Positions 1 through 6,031 of a stretch of DNA of 6,628 nt are shown here, in pieces. Positions within the stretch are counted from its first letter, which is position 1, and each line of letters begins with the position of its first letter. Position numbers and translations under genes: made by a program. The notes beneath the pieces were generated by a model. It was not told the origin of the DNA, did not search any database, and saw only the letters and a program-made list of their open reading frames with translations. Location: contig NZ_CALUDM010000155.1 of NCBI RefSeq assembly GCF_943914805.1, forward strand, positions 1 through 6,628, given 5' to 3'. This DNA comes from an uncultured Acinetobacter sp. Its GTDB lineage: Bacteria > Pseudomonadota > Gammaproteobacteria > Pseudomonadales > Moraxellaceae.

Positions 1-55
1 TAACTTTCTATATATTATCTAACTTTCTATATATTATCTAACTTTCTGTGTTGTC
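1..55. repeat. 19-bp AT-rich tandem repeat, two perfect copies plus a degenerate third
   Basis: The unit TAACTTTCTATATATTATC occurs perfectly at 1-19 and 20-38. A third, degenerate copy at 39-55 keeps the first nine bases (TAACTTTCT) and the final TC. The array touches the left edge, so its full length is unknown. No reading frame crosses it on either strand. A shorter inverted match (TATAGAAAG, 78-86) lies just downstream. It could be a simple variable-number repeat or a set of binding sites; the sequence does not decide. Confidence 0.9.
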
Positions 56-151
56 TAATTAAGACTATAATACCGATTATAGAAAGCACATCTATAAATG
101 TTCCAAACAAGACCAAACATCTGTTTTAGATGATTCGCCATTCTCAAAATT

Positions 152-180
152 TTGCTACTTCTCACACATTTTTAAATAAT
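152..180 (+). promoter_or_regulatory. Candidate sigma-70 promoter of the tRNA-Lys gene
   Basis: A -35-like TTGCTA (152-157) and a -10-like AATAAT (175-180, five of six consensus bases) are separated by the ideal 17 bp. Transcription would start near 187, giving a leader of about 18 nt before the mature tRNA at 205, a normal arrangement for a single tRNA gene. This is a motif match only. Confidence 0.5.
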
Positions 181-204
181 TTTTGAATACCTAAAGCCTG
201 TTGC

Positions 205-280
205 GGGTTGTTAGCTCAGTTGGGAGAGCAGTAGACTCTTAATCTATTGGTCGTGGGTTCGAACCCCACACAACCCACCA
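205..280 (+). tRNA. tRNA-Lys, anticodon CUU
   Basis: A complete 76-nt cloverleaf can be folded by eye. The acceptor stem is GGGTTGT (205-211) with ACAACCC (270-276). The D stem is GCTC/GAGC (214-217/226-229). The anticodon stem is GTAGA/TCTAT (231-235/243-247) with loop CTCTTAA, giving anticodon CTT at 238-240. The T stem is GTGGG/CCCAC (253-257/265-269) with the canonical loop TTCGAAC. The discriminator base is A277 and the CCA end is encoded (278-280). The body closely resembles gammaproteobacterial tRNA-Lys. The C34 anticodon should decode AAG only, so a UUU isoacceptor must be encoded elsewhere to read AAA. It appears to be a single tRNA gene; no second tRNA follows before the terminator. 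Confidence 0.96.
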
Positions 281-361
281 CATCATTCAAATCGCTATAC
301 GTATTGACTAAAAGCATTAAAACAAATTTCATATAGCTCATATAAACATACAATTAATACC

Positions 362-400
362 AGCATATCGGAGCATGAACGCTCCGATATGCTTTTCTTT
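362..400 (+). terminator. Strong rho-independent terminator after tRNA-Lys
   Basis: A perfect 13-bp stem (AGCATATCGGAGC, 362-374, with GCTCCGATATGCT, 381-393) encloses a 6-nt loop and runs straight into TTTTCTTT on the + strand. It ends the tRNA transcript about 80 nt after the mature 3' end. It also lies 20 bp beyond the stop codon of kup on the opposite strand. Read from that side the same hairpin forms, but it is not followed by a U tract (GGTATTAATTG), so it would be a poorer terminator for kup. Confidence 0.9.
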
Positions 401-420
401 GATGGCTCTATTGTTAATTC

Positions 421-2301
421 TTAAATTTCGATCTGACTACCAATCTCAACAACTCTGTTTGAAGGAATCTGATAAAAATCACTAATTGGACTGGTGTTTT
501 TATGCATTGTCGAAAATACCTGCTCTTTCCATTTTGCTAAAAGAGTTTGCTGTTTAGAAACGACTCGTTCGCGTGATACAAAGAAACTAATTTCCATTAA
601 GTTAAATTCGAAACCATATGCATTAAAAATTGTTTCAAGCACTTCTGGAATATTTGGCTGTTCTTTAAAACCATATTTCAAGTGAATGCGATAGAAATTT
701 TTATCGAGTATTTCAACATCATATCTTGCTTCACTCGACACATAAGGGATGTCTTGAACATCAACAGTAACCAAGATATTTCGTTCATGCAGAATTTTAT
801 TGTGTTTTAAATTATGTAGTAGCGCATGAGGTACCACATTGGGTGATCCTGTCAGAAATACCGCCGTTCCTACGACTCTATTCACATCATCACCTAAATA
901 CTGAATAAACATCTCTAACTGTAAAGTGTCACTCTGCAACTTAGCTTGTAATGCTGTCTTACCATTCTTCCAAATAACCATCAAAGTAAAGACTACTGTG
1001 GCAACCAATACTGGCATCCATCCGCCAATAAAGAATTTAAGCATGTTTGAACTTAAAAGTACTAAATCAATTAAAATGAACGGGACAATAAACAACACCA
1101 GTTTCCACGTCTTCCATTTCCAATAGCTATAAGCCAAGAAACCAACCAAGAGCGTGTCGCAGAACATGGTGACTGTAACAGCCAACCCATACGCACCTGC
1201 CAAATGACTACTGGTTTTAAACAGTAAAACCACCATGATAATAGAAACGAATAATAGCCAATTTAGTAATGGAATATAAATTTGTCCGACTTCTGACTCA
1301 GAAGTATGCAATACCGTTAAACGAGGTAAATATCCCAATTGAATCGCTTGCTTTGCCATTGAAAACACACCACTAATCAGCGCTTGTGATGCGATAACAG
1401 CGGCAGCCGTAGCCAGTACAATCATTGGATAAAGCAACAATGACGGAACCAATAAATAAAATGGATTAGAAATCGCTGAAGGATCTCTGAGGAGTAAAGC
1501 CCCTTGTCCTGCATAATTTAAAACTAGACAAGGCAAAACAATCAGAAACCAACCTAGGCGAATCGGTAATACACCAAAATGCCCCATATCGGCATAAAGT
1601 GCTTCGCCACCTGTGACTGTAAGTACAACCGCTCCCATCACAAAGAATGAAATCATCGGATTGGTGAGAATAAACGAAATTCCCCAATGTGGGCTCAAAA
1701 AGGCCAAAATTGAAGGGCTTTGAATAATACTCAGCACACCCAAACCACCTATGGTTAAAAACCACACTAGTGTAATCGGACCAAAAAATTTCCCCATGAT
1801 GGCTGAGCCATGTCTTTGTACTAAAAACAAGGCTGTTAAAATACCAATGCTAATCGGTAAAATAAATTTTGATAATGTCGGTGTCGCAACAGATAAACCT
1901 TCAACCGCAGATAACACTGACATTGCAGGGGTAATGATTCCATCCCCGAAAAATAAAGATGCACCAATAAAGCCTAAAGCAGTAATGATTATTTTTGTTC
2001 TTCTGGACAATCCGTTTTGACGCAGATTCAGAGCCAACAGTGCCATGATTCCGCCTTCACCATTATTGTCCGCCCGCATAATCACCAAGACGTATTTGAG
2101 TGAAACGATGAGCGTAATCGTCCAAAAAATTAATGAGAGAATCCCTAAGATATTGATTTCATTAATCGGCATACCATGTGTTGCATGAAAACTTTCTTTG
2201 AGTGCATAGAGTGGACTCGTTCCAATATCACCAAAAACCACACCCAACGCAGCCAGTGTCAATATTGAAGTACTTGCCTTTTCAGGCGTCTGATTTTGCA
2301 T
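421..2301 (-). CDS. kup: Kup-family low-affinity potassium uptake permease
   Basis: This 626-residue inner-membrane protein matches the KUP/HAK/KT family along its whole length (E. coli Kup is about 622 residues). In that family it imports K+, probably with H+. Hallmarks are GDIGTSPLYA (24-33), RADNNGEGG (76-84), GDGIITPAMS (119-128), TGGEALYADMGHFG (230-243), NYAGQGALLL (262-271) and ASQALISGVFS (304-314). About twelve hydrophobic segments fill residues 13-445, followed by a cytosolic C-terminal domain ending NRVVEIGSQIEI, as in E. coli. Acidic residues D25, D120, E233 and D412 align with E. coli D23, E116, E229 and D408; from memory these matter for transport, and D120 is a conservative Glu-to-Asp change. 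The ATG start agrees with the E. coli N-terminus, yet no Shine-Dalgarno sequence precedes it. The gene stands alone, convergent with tRNA-Lys. Confidence 0.97.
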   Translation of the reverse strand: MQNQTPEKASTSILTLAALGVVFGDIGTSPLYALKESFHATHGMPINEINILGILSLIFWTITLIVSLKYVLVIMRADNNGEGGIMALLALNLRQNGLSRRTKIIITALGFIGASLFFGDGIITPAMSVLSAVEGLSVATPTLSKFILPISIGILTALFLVQRHGSAIMGKFFGPITLVWFLTIGGLGVLSIIQSPSILAFLSPHWGISFILTNPMISFFVMGAVVLTVTGGEALYADMGHFGVLPIRLGWFLIVLPCLVLNYAGQGALLLRDPSAISNPFYLLVPSLLLYPMIVLATAAAVIASQALISGVFSMAKQAIQLGYLPRLTVLHTSESEVGQIYIPLLNWLLFVSIIMVVLLFKTSSHLAGAYGLAVTVTMFCDTLLVGFLAYSYWKWKTWKLVLFIVPFILIDLVLLSSNMLKFFIGGWMPVLVATVVFTLMVIWKNGKTALQAKLQSDTLQLEMFIQYLGDDVNRVVGTAVFLTGSPNVVPHALLHNLKHNKILHERNILVTVDVQDIPYVSSEARYDVEILDKNFYRIHLKYGFKEQPNIPEVLETIFNAYGFEFNLMEISFFVSRERVVSKQQTLLAKWKEQVFSTMHKNTSPISDFYQIPSNRVVEIGSQIEI

Positions 2302-2303
2302 AC

Positions 2304-2325
2304 AGTAAAATCACATGAGTAAAAT
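2304..2325 (-). repeat. Direct repeat ATTTTACT in the kup 5' leader
   Basis: On the coding strand of kup the octamer ATTTTACT occurs twice (complement of 2318-2325 and of 2304-2311) at a 14-nt period, the second ending two bases before the kup ATG. It occupies the place where a ribosome binding site would be expected, and no GGAG-like element is seen. It may be chance in AT-rich DNA or a small regulatory site. Confidence 0.4.
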
Positions 2326-2481
2326 TGGATTGATACTAGCACTAGAAACCAATGATTTATCGAAGCCAATAAAAAACCATAATTTATTCATTTTTAATTG
2401 TTTTTATAATTCTTAGATTTTAAGATGCAGTGCAATAGCTTGTATATGCTTACATTATGTTCAATAACAAGGATATAAAAC

Positions 2482-2509
2482 ACTCAACCAAGTGGTCGTG
2501 AATTCAAAC
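2482..2509 (+). other. Decayed tRNA-like fragment (anticodon-to-T-arm segment)
   Basis: These 28 bases align with 235-264 of the tRNA-Lys gene in this window at 22 identical positions, with one 2-base gap. The match includes an unbroken TGGTCGTG (2493-2500) followed by TTC and AAAC/GAAC. The T stem can no longer pair and there is no acceptor stem or CCA end, so this cannot be a working tRNA. It could be the worn remnant of a tRNA 3' part, as left by element integration or duplication, or a coincidence. The rest of the 2302-2583 spacer shows no gene and no convincing promoter for kup. Confidence 0.3.
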
Positions 2510-2583
2510 AATATGAAACTAATAACTCTACCCAGGTCATGTTTAAGGTTATATCTAATGTTTAACCATACAATCTATACGAT

Positions 2584-3246
2584 TTAATTGTTCAACTTTG
2601 TAAGCACATAGGCTTTTTCGGGAGCAGCATTATTTTGATTGAAATAATGTCGATTGCTTTCGCTACTATTTAAAATTTTATCTAAATCCATGACTAAATT
2701 ACCATCAGCATTCACTTTATAGAAAAATTGTATGCCTTCTATACGATTGATAATAATCTCATGGGTTAATTCATCATAAACCCAAGTGTTTTTTTGATAT
2801 GAGCGATTTGGCTTTATTTCATTATTTTCATAGGTCATTTTCCCCATATACACAATATTGCGATGTGCTGTACCGTCAGGGAGTAAATTGATAATAAATT
2901 CAGCATTTCCTTTTTCACAATTCACAAAATGATCTGTACAACTAATTTGAGCGTGATAACGCCCTACAAATGACTCTGCTTTTGCAGGTAGAGGTTGTGT
3001 TTGTTGATCTGTATTCTTGAGTTCAGAAGCAGCAGGTAAAGTGGCTTGCCCTGCAACCTCAGTCAGACTTTTTGCTGTATTTACACGCTGTGAAGGACTA
3101 TCTTGTTCAACTTTACTTAAAGAATTTTGACTATCTGCAGCATGCTCTTGATCAGTAGAGCTTTGTGAATCACAAGCAACTAAACCCAGACAAATACTCA
3201 TGCTCAGTATTCGAAAAAATCCTACTTTATTTAAATTTAAGTACAT
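2584..3246 (-). CDS. Putative lipoprotein with NlpE-like C-terminal domain
   Basis: The 220-residue product has a lipoprotein signal: basic n-region (K7, R12), hydrophobic stretch 13-24 and lipobox LVAC with Cys25 as the lipidated residue. Asp26 follows; in E. coli, Asp at +2 keeps a lipoprotein in the inner membrane, though that rule may not hold here. Residues 27-90 are a polar, Ser/Gln/Asp-rich linker. Residues 92-218 look like a small beta domain, with FVGRYHAQISC, a strand after LLPDGTAHRN, WVYDELTHEIIINR and FFYKVNADGNLVMDLD. This order recalls the N-terminal barrel of NlpE, the envelope and copper stress lipoprotein, but the paired cysteines are C103 and C110 (CX6C) rather than the closer NlpE CXXC. 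The fold assignment is inference and the function is unproven. The ATG start has only a distant AGGA upstream. Divergent from the PspC gene. Confidence 0.7.
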   Translation of the reverse strand: MYLNLNKVGFFRILSMSICLGLVACDSQSSTDQEHAADSQNSLSKVEQDSPSQRVNTAKSLTEVAGQATLPAASELKNTDQQTQPLPAKAESFVGRYHAQISCTDHFVNCEKGNAEFIINLLPDGTAHRNIVYMGKMTYENNEIKPNRSYQKNTWVYDELTHEIIINRIEGIQFFYKVNADGNLVMDLDKILNSSESNRHYFNQNNAAPEKAYVLTKLNN

Positions 3247-3271
3247 GAATCCAAAACCACATTATCCTGAG

Positions 3272-3299
3272 TAAATACATATCAAATTTTGATTGTGAA
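3272..3299 (-). promoter_or_regulatory. Candidate promoter of the lipoprotein gene with a palindrome in its spacer
   Basis: On the minus strand, TTCACA (complement of 3294-3299, five of six -35 bases) and TATTTA (complement of 3272-3277, four of six -10 bases) lie 16 bp apart, upstream of the ATG at 3246. The spacer contains ATCAAATTTTGAT (3281-3293), whose arms ATCAAA and TTTGAT are perfect inverted repeats about one central base. Its position between the two boxes would suit a repressor operator. Both are motif matches in AT-rich DNA. Confidence 0.3.
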
Positions 3300-3470
3300 T
3301 ATCAGTATATTATTGTGTTGTTTCGATTCACGGAATGATCTCAATCTATTTTTTACAAAAGTATAAACAAGTACAGCATAGATAAATCGACCAATATTTT
3401 ATACAAGACTCTGAATCCACAAAAGTTTACACAATATTTACAAATAATCTGCGGATTACCCTTTAATAAA

Positions 3471-3500
3471 TTCACACTATCACCATTTAATAGTTATATG
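3471..3500 (+). promoter_or_regulatory. Candidate promoter of the PspC-domain gene
   Basis: TTCACA (3471-3476, five of six bases of the -35 consensus) and TATATG (3495-3500, four of six of the -10) are 18 bp apart. Transcription would begin near 3507, giving a leader of about 37 nt. No sigma-54 -24/-12 motif of the kind driving psp operons in enterobacteria was seen in 3247-3543. That spacer otherwise holds only the lipoprotein promoter candidate and no gene. Confidence 0.35.
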
Positions 3501-3530
3501 ACAAATTCATGTTGTATCTTTTTAAATGCT

Positions 3531-3537
3531 AAAGGAG
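3531..3537 (+). promoter_or_regulatory. Ribosome binding site fixing the PspC start
   Basis: AAAGGAG lies six bases before the ATG at 3544. It sits inside the longer open frame that could begin at 3526, so the earlier ATG cannot be the main start. Confidence 0.85.
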
Positions 3538-3543
3538 ACTTTG

Positions 3544-3804
3544 ATGGCCAATTCTGGTTTATATCGTTCTAGCCGACATAATATGATCGCCGGTGTAATG
3601 GGCGGTATTGCTGAACGTTTTGGTTGGAATGTCACATTGCTACGTATCATCTTCGTTTTGGTATCGTGTTTAAGTGCCGCTTTCCCTGGGATTATTGTGT
3701 ATTTGGTACTTTGGTTACTTATCCCAAAACAAGAGCTTAGACTAGACAGCCCACAAGGCTATCAGCATCAAGTTCGTACGATTGTTGATGAAAGATCAAG
3801 ATAA
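3544..3804 (+). CDS. Small PspC-domain membrane protein
   Basis: This 86-residue product is almost entirely one PspC domain. It begins with a polar segment, then has IAGVMGGIAERFGWN (15-29), TLLRIIFVL (31-39) and a long hydrophobic stretch to residue 60 closing with YLVLWLLIP (53-61), all family hallmarks. A short charged tail of about 25 residues follows. In enterobacteria PspC is an inner-membrane sensor that works with PspA and PspB in the response to envelope damage. Here no pspA, pspB or pspF lies nearby, so it is an orphan copy whose role may differ. The start at 3544 is chosen over an ATG 18 bases upstream because of the perfectly spaced AAAGGAG. It is a single-gene unit between its candidate promoter and a strong terminator. 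Confidence 0.93.
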   Translation: MANSGLYRSSRHNMIAGVMGGIAERFGWNVTLLRIIFVLVSCLSAAFPGIIVYLVLWLLIPKQELRLDSPQGYQHQVRTIVDERSR

Positions 3805-3837
3805 TTGATTTAACACCAATTTAGATTTTCTTTTTCC

Positions 3838-3874
3838 GCTACGCCAGTTCCCCCAAACTGACGTAGCTTTTTTT
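3838..3874 (+). terminator. Rho-independent terminator of the PspC gene
   Basis: A 12-position stem (3838-3849 with 3856-3867; one C-A mismatch at 3844/3861) has a CCCCCA loop and runs into seven T residues (3868-3874). It is 34 bp past the PspC stop codon. On the minus strand the mismatch becomes a G-U pair, but a purine-rich run follows the stem instead of U residues, so it is unlikely to end the convergent HPP-CBS gene, which stops at 3913. Confidence 0.88.
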
Positions 3875-3912
3875 ATGTCTTTTTTGTCTGATAATAAAAG
3901 CCCAATCAACAA

Positions 3913-5022
3913 TTAATTTAAATGTGTGGCACGATTCAGCTGTTGTTGCATCACTGCAATCATATCTGCTCGACTGATAATACCAACCAGCTTTTGATTT
4001 TCCACCACAGGAATATAGTTGAAGGAACGCTCCACAAAATAAGGCACTAAATCTTGTATCGGTTGAGTCGGTTGTACAGTTACGACTTTACGATCCATAA
4101 TTTGCTTCACTAAATGTTCCCACGATGCTCTCGGTTCAGCTGCTCGTTTAAACCATTCCACCACTTCATAAAGTGCCAATGTCCCCACCAGTTGATATTC
4201 AACATTAATCACAGGTAGGCTCATCAAGTTCACATGTTTGAATTTTTCCAATGCAGTCTGGATGTCTTCTTGTTCTTGTAGGCAAATCACATCCTTGGTC
4301 ATAATATCTTGGCAAAGATATTGACTCACAGCTCGAGCATTGGCTTTTTCTTGTGCCTCTAAAATAATTTTCTGTAAGTCGTATTCACTAATATCGAGCA
4401 GTTCTGTTTGATGCTCTAAAACTTCCTGAATATCTTGTGGTTGAATCGTGACTTTTTGCGTAGGCGTTGGATCTTTAGAACGTGTATTGAGCTGTGCAAC
4501 TTGTGGGTATTGTTTGCCCAATAAACGGTTGAAAATAATCGCAATCACTAAAAGCAATACTGAGTTTAAAAGCACTGGATAAAAAATGAAGTAATAACCC
4601 AGTTGATGAACAGATTCTCCACCTAATACCGCTGTAATTGCGACTGCCCCACTCGGTGGATGCAATGAATCTGTGGTCATCATGAGGAAAATAGCCAATG
4701 CAACAGCAACACTAAAGGCTTCGGTTAAATTGGGAATATACATGGCACAGGTTACACCAATGATACCTGCAATAGTATTCCCAACTACCATGTTCCAAGG
4801 TTGTGCCAATGGACTTGCTGGAACAGCAAATAACAGTACCGATGACGCACCCATTGGTGCGATATACCATGCGTTGAAATCGCCAAGCACATACCAACTG
4901 ATCAATGATGATATGGTCAGGCCAATTAAAGCGCCAATACCACACACTAAGCGATCTTTTAGCGGTAAAACTTTAAAATTAGGTTTTAAGGTATTTAACC
5001 ATTCAAATTGCGTATGGAACAC
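3913..5022 (-). CDS. HPP-family membrane protein with C-terminal tandem CBS domains
   Basis: The 369-residue product has two parts. Residues 23-165 hold about five hydrophobic segments with the defining HPPSGA motif (121-126, in TTDSLHPPSGAVAITA). After a polar linker rich in Glu and Gln come two CBS repeats, roughly 239-293 (DIMTKDVICL ... LPVINVEYQLVGTL) and 306-360 (QIMDRKVVTV ... IPVVENQKLVGIISRADM). HPP proteins are integral membrane proteins; some cyanobacterial and plant members were reported as nitrite transporters, but the substrate here is unknown. Paired CBS domains usually bind adenine nucleotides and gate the attached protein, so a ligand-controlled transporter is a reasonable inference. 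The frame extends to a TTG at 5058, but GTG at 5022 is preferred: GAAGG stands six bases before it, and a TATAAT overlaps the TTG. No operon partner is evident; the LprI-like gene lies 133 bp upstream on the same strand. Confidence 0.9.
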   Translation of the reverse strand: MFHTQFEWLNTLKPNFKVLPLKDRLVCGIGALIGLTISSLISWYVLGDFNAWYIAPMGASSVLLFAVPASPLAQPWNMVVGNTIAGIIGVTCAMYIPNLTEAFSVAVALAIFLMMTTDSLHPPSGAVAITAVLGGESVHQLGYYFIFYPVLLNSVLLLVIAIIFNRLLGKQYPQVAQLNTRSKDPTPTQKVTIQPQDIQEVLEHQTELLDISEYDLQKIILEAQEKANARAVSQYLCQDIMTKDVICLQEQEDIQTALEKFKHVNLMSLPVINVEYQLVGTLALYEVVEWFKRAAEPRASWEHLVKQIMDRKVVTVQPTQPIQDLVPYFVERSFNYIPVVENQKLVGIISRADMIAVMQQQLNRATHLN

Positions 5023-5028
5023 GACAAT

Positions 5029-5033
5029 CCTTC
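5029..5033 (-). promoter_or_regulatory. Ribosome binding site deciding the HPP-CBS start
   Basis: GAAGG on the minus strand stands six bases before the GTG at 5022-5020. The upstream TTG alternative (5058) has no such element. Confidence 0.7.
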
Positions 5034-5057
5034 GCTTTTGCACTTTTGAAGTGCGCA

Positions 5058-5063
5058 ATTATA
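5058..5063 (-). promoter_or_regulatory. Consensus -10 box for the HPP-CBS gene
   Basis: A perfect TATAAT on the minus strand lies about 35 bases before the preferred GTG start and would place the transcript start near 5051, inside the longer open frame. No good -35 box is found 16-18 bp upstream (TGCATC at 17), so the promoter may need an activator or may be weak. Confidence 0.4.
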
Positions 5064-5155
5064 CGATGTTGTGCTTATAAGATGCATTTATTATCTATCT
5101 TAGTTTGATGAGTATTTGTGCTGAGTTAGATAAGTATTTTAAATTAATTTATTTT

Positions 5156-5575
5156 TCAATTACCTGCATACTCTTGTAGTTGTTCTACTCTTTTTCCATA
5201 TTCTATCATCGGACAAAACCCATACATTGGTGACCCAATATAGGCACCTGCATTGCTACATTCTTGGTCAACATAACTTTTCCAAAGCTGTTGTGATTTC
5301 ATTATGTCTTTATAACGCTCAGGCTGTTGATATTTGATACTTTGCTGTTTAATTTGATCCAACAATTTTACGATTTGTTTTTCATAGATGGCCTTGGTTT
5401 GGTTACTACATGACTCTACAACAGCATTATTGATACCGCCTAACTCCCACTTTTCAATGGTCTGATCTACGCATTGGCTATAGGCATCATCTGAGGTATT
5501 TTGATCACCTGCATAGGCAAATGCGGAATAAATAACTGTAGATAAAATAATGGTTATCATGCATGCTTTATTCAT
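5156..5575 (-). CDS. Secreted LprI/DUF1311-like protein
   Basis: The 139-residue precursor starts with a Sec signal peptide (K3, hydrophobic 5-20, likely cleavage after AYA at 22). The mature part has four cysteines (C35, C56, C106, C121), enough for two disulfides in the periplasm. Its helical middle (about 60-100) leads to SQQLWKSYVDQEC (94-106), then GSPMYGFC and RVEQLQ. This pattern of W, Y, EC and a final Cys followed by R..QL is typical of the DUF1311/LprI N-terminal family. One mycobacterial LprI was reported as a lysozyme inhibitor; most members have no known role, and no lipobox is present here. The ATG at 5575 is chosen because AAAGGA lies seven bases upstream; a TTG two codons earlier would crowd that site. 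It starts 26 bp from the divergent gene at 5602. Confidence 0.82.
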   Translation of the reverse strand: MNKACMITIILSTVIYSAFAYAGDQNTSDDAYSQCVDQTIEKWELGGINNAVVESCSNQTKAIYEKQIVKLLDQIKQQSIKYQQPERYKDIMKSQQLWKSYVDQECSNAGAYIGSPMYGFCPMIEYGKRVEQLQEYAGN

Positions 5576-5582
5576 CTTCAAA

Positions 5583-5588
5583 TCCTTT
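5583..5588 (-). promoter_or_regulatory. Ribosome binding site of the LprI-like gene
   Basis: AAAGGA on the minus strand is seven bases before the ATG at 5575. It lies in the 26-bp gap between two divergent start codons. Confidence 0.75.
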
Positions 5589-5601
5589 GTTGTTTTGGAT
5601 C

Positions 5602-6024
5602 ATGAGTCAATATAATAACAAAATCATTTTAAAAGCCTTATTTTTTGCACCAATCCTGATTCAGCTTTTACTCGCCATTCTATTTATTTCAGTAAATCAA
5701 GAATACAGCTTGCAGTCTTTAGTCACAGTAGGCGGTATTAGCCTGCTTATTTATATAGTTTATTGTGTCCTGACCGTTCCAATTGCTTATGTTTCTTCAA
5801 TGTGGTTAGCTCGAAAAAATTGGCTCAACTTTTTTACGATTATGATGGGTTCAGTGCTGATGTGGCTCATAGTCACAATCATCGGTTATTTGGTTTTTAT
5901 AGGATCGCTTCCCACTTCAATATCGGAATGGGTTTCAACGTGGTATTTTTATGTGATTGCGGTGTTGGTCGGTTGTTGTTATTGGGGTTGCCTCATTTGC
6001 CTAAAAATAAGAAATAACCATTAA
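5602..6024 (+). CDS. Four-helix membrane protein of unknown function
   Basis: I do not recognise the family. The 140-residue product is dominated by four hydrophobic segments at about 11-31, 42-66, 77-101 and 113-134, with short polar connections. The loop at 70-75 (ARKNWL) is basic, and the tail KIRNNH is basic and very short. Two cysteine pairs or near-pairs occur in the last helix (C125-C126, C130, C133). It is most likely a small inner-membrane protein with both ends in the cytoplasm. The frame is open from 5563, but earlier ATGs lie inside the divergent LprI-like gene and lack a binding site; ATG 5602 gives a polar N-terminus, though its own GGA (5597-5599) is too close to be ideal. It ends 7 bp from the convergent gene at 6032. 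Confidence 0.72.
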   Translation: MSQYNNKIILKALFFAPILIQLLLAILFISVNQEYSLQSLVTVGGISLLIYIVYCVLTVPIAYVSSMWLARKNWLNFFTIMMGSVLMWLIVTIIGYLVFIGSLPTSISEWVSTWYFYVIAVLVGCCYWGCLICLKIRNNH

Positions 6025-6031
6025 ATATTGT

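Noticed and set aside
118..132. Hairpin CATCT-GTTTT-AGATG upstream of the tRNA
   Set aside because: The stem has only five pairs and no T run follows, so it is neither a terminator nor a clear RNA element.
304..400. A -35-like TTGACT at 304-309 before the strong terminator, suggesting a small RNA
   Set aside because: No acceptable -10 box occurs 16-18 bp downstream, and the tRNA transcript already accounts for the terminator.
494..2020. Several open frames overlapping kup in other frames (for example 494-685, 926-1126, 1466-1765, 1751-2020)
   Set aside because: They are shadows of the well-supported kup gene, have no ribosome binding sites and show no recognisable protein features.
2512..2586. 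A 24-codon open frame (MKLITLPRSC...) on the + strand before the lipoprotein stop
   Set aside because: It lacks a ribosome binding site and promoter and would overlap the end of a real gene.
4673..5080. Open frame on the + strand across the start of the HPP-CBS gene, and another minus-strand frame at 4712-4945
   Set aside because: Both lie in the coding sequence of a protein with clear family motifs; neither has protein-like features of its own.
5763..6017. Open frame inside the four-helix gene, and a minus-strand frame at 6151-6363
   Set aside because: They are alternate frames of better supported genes without ribosome binding sites.
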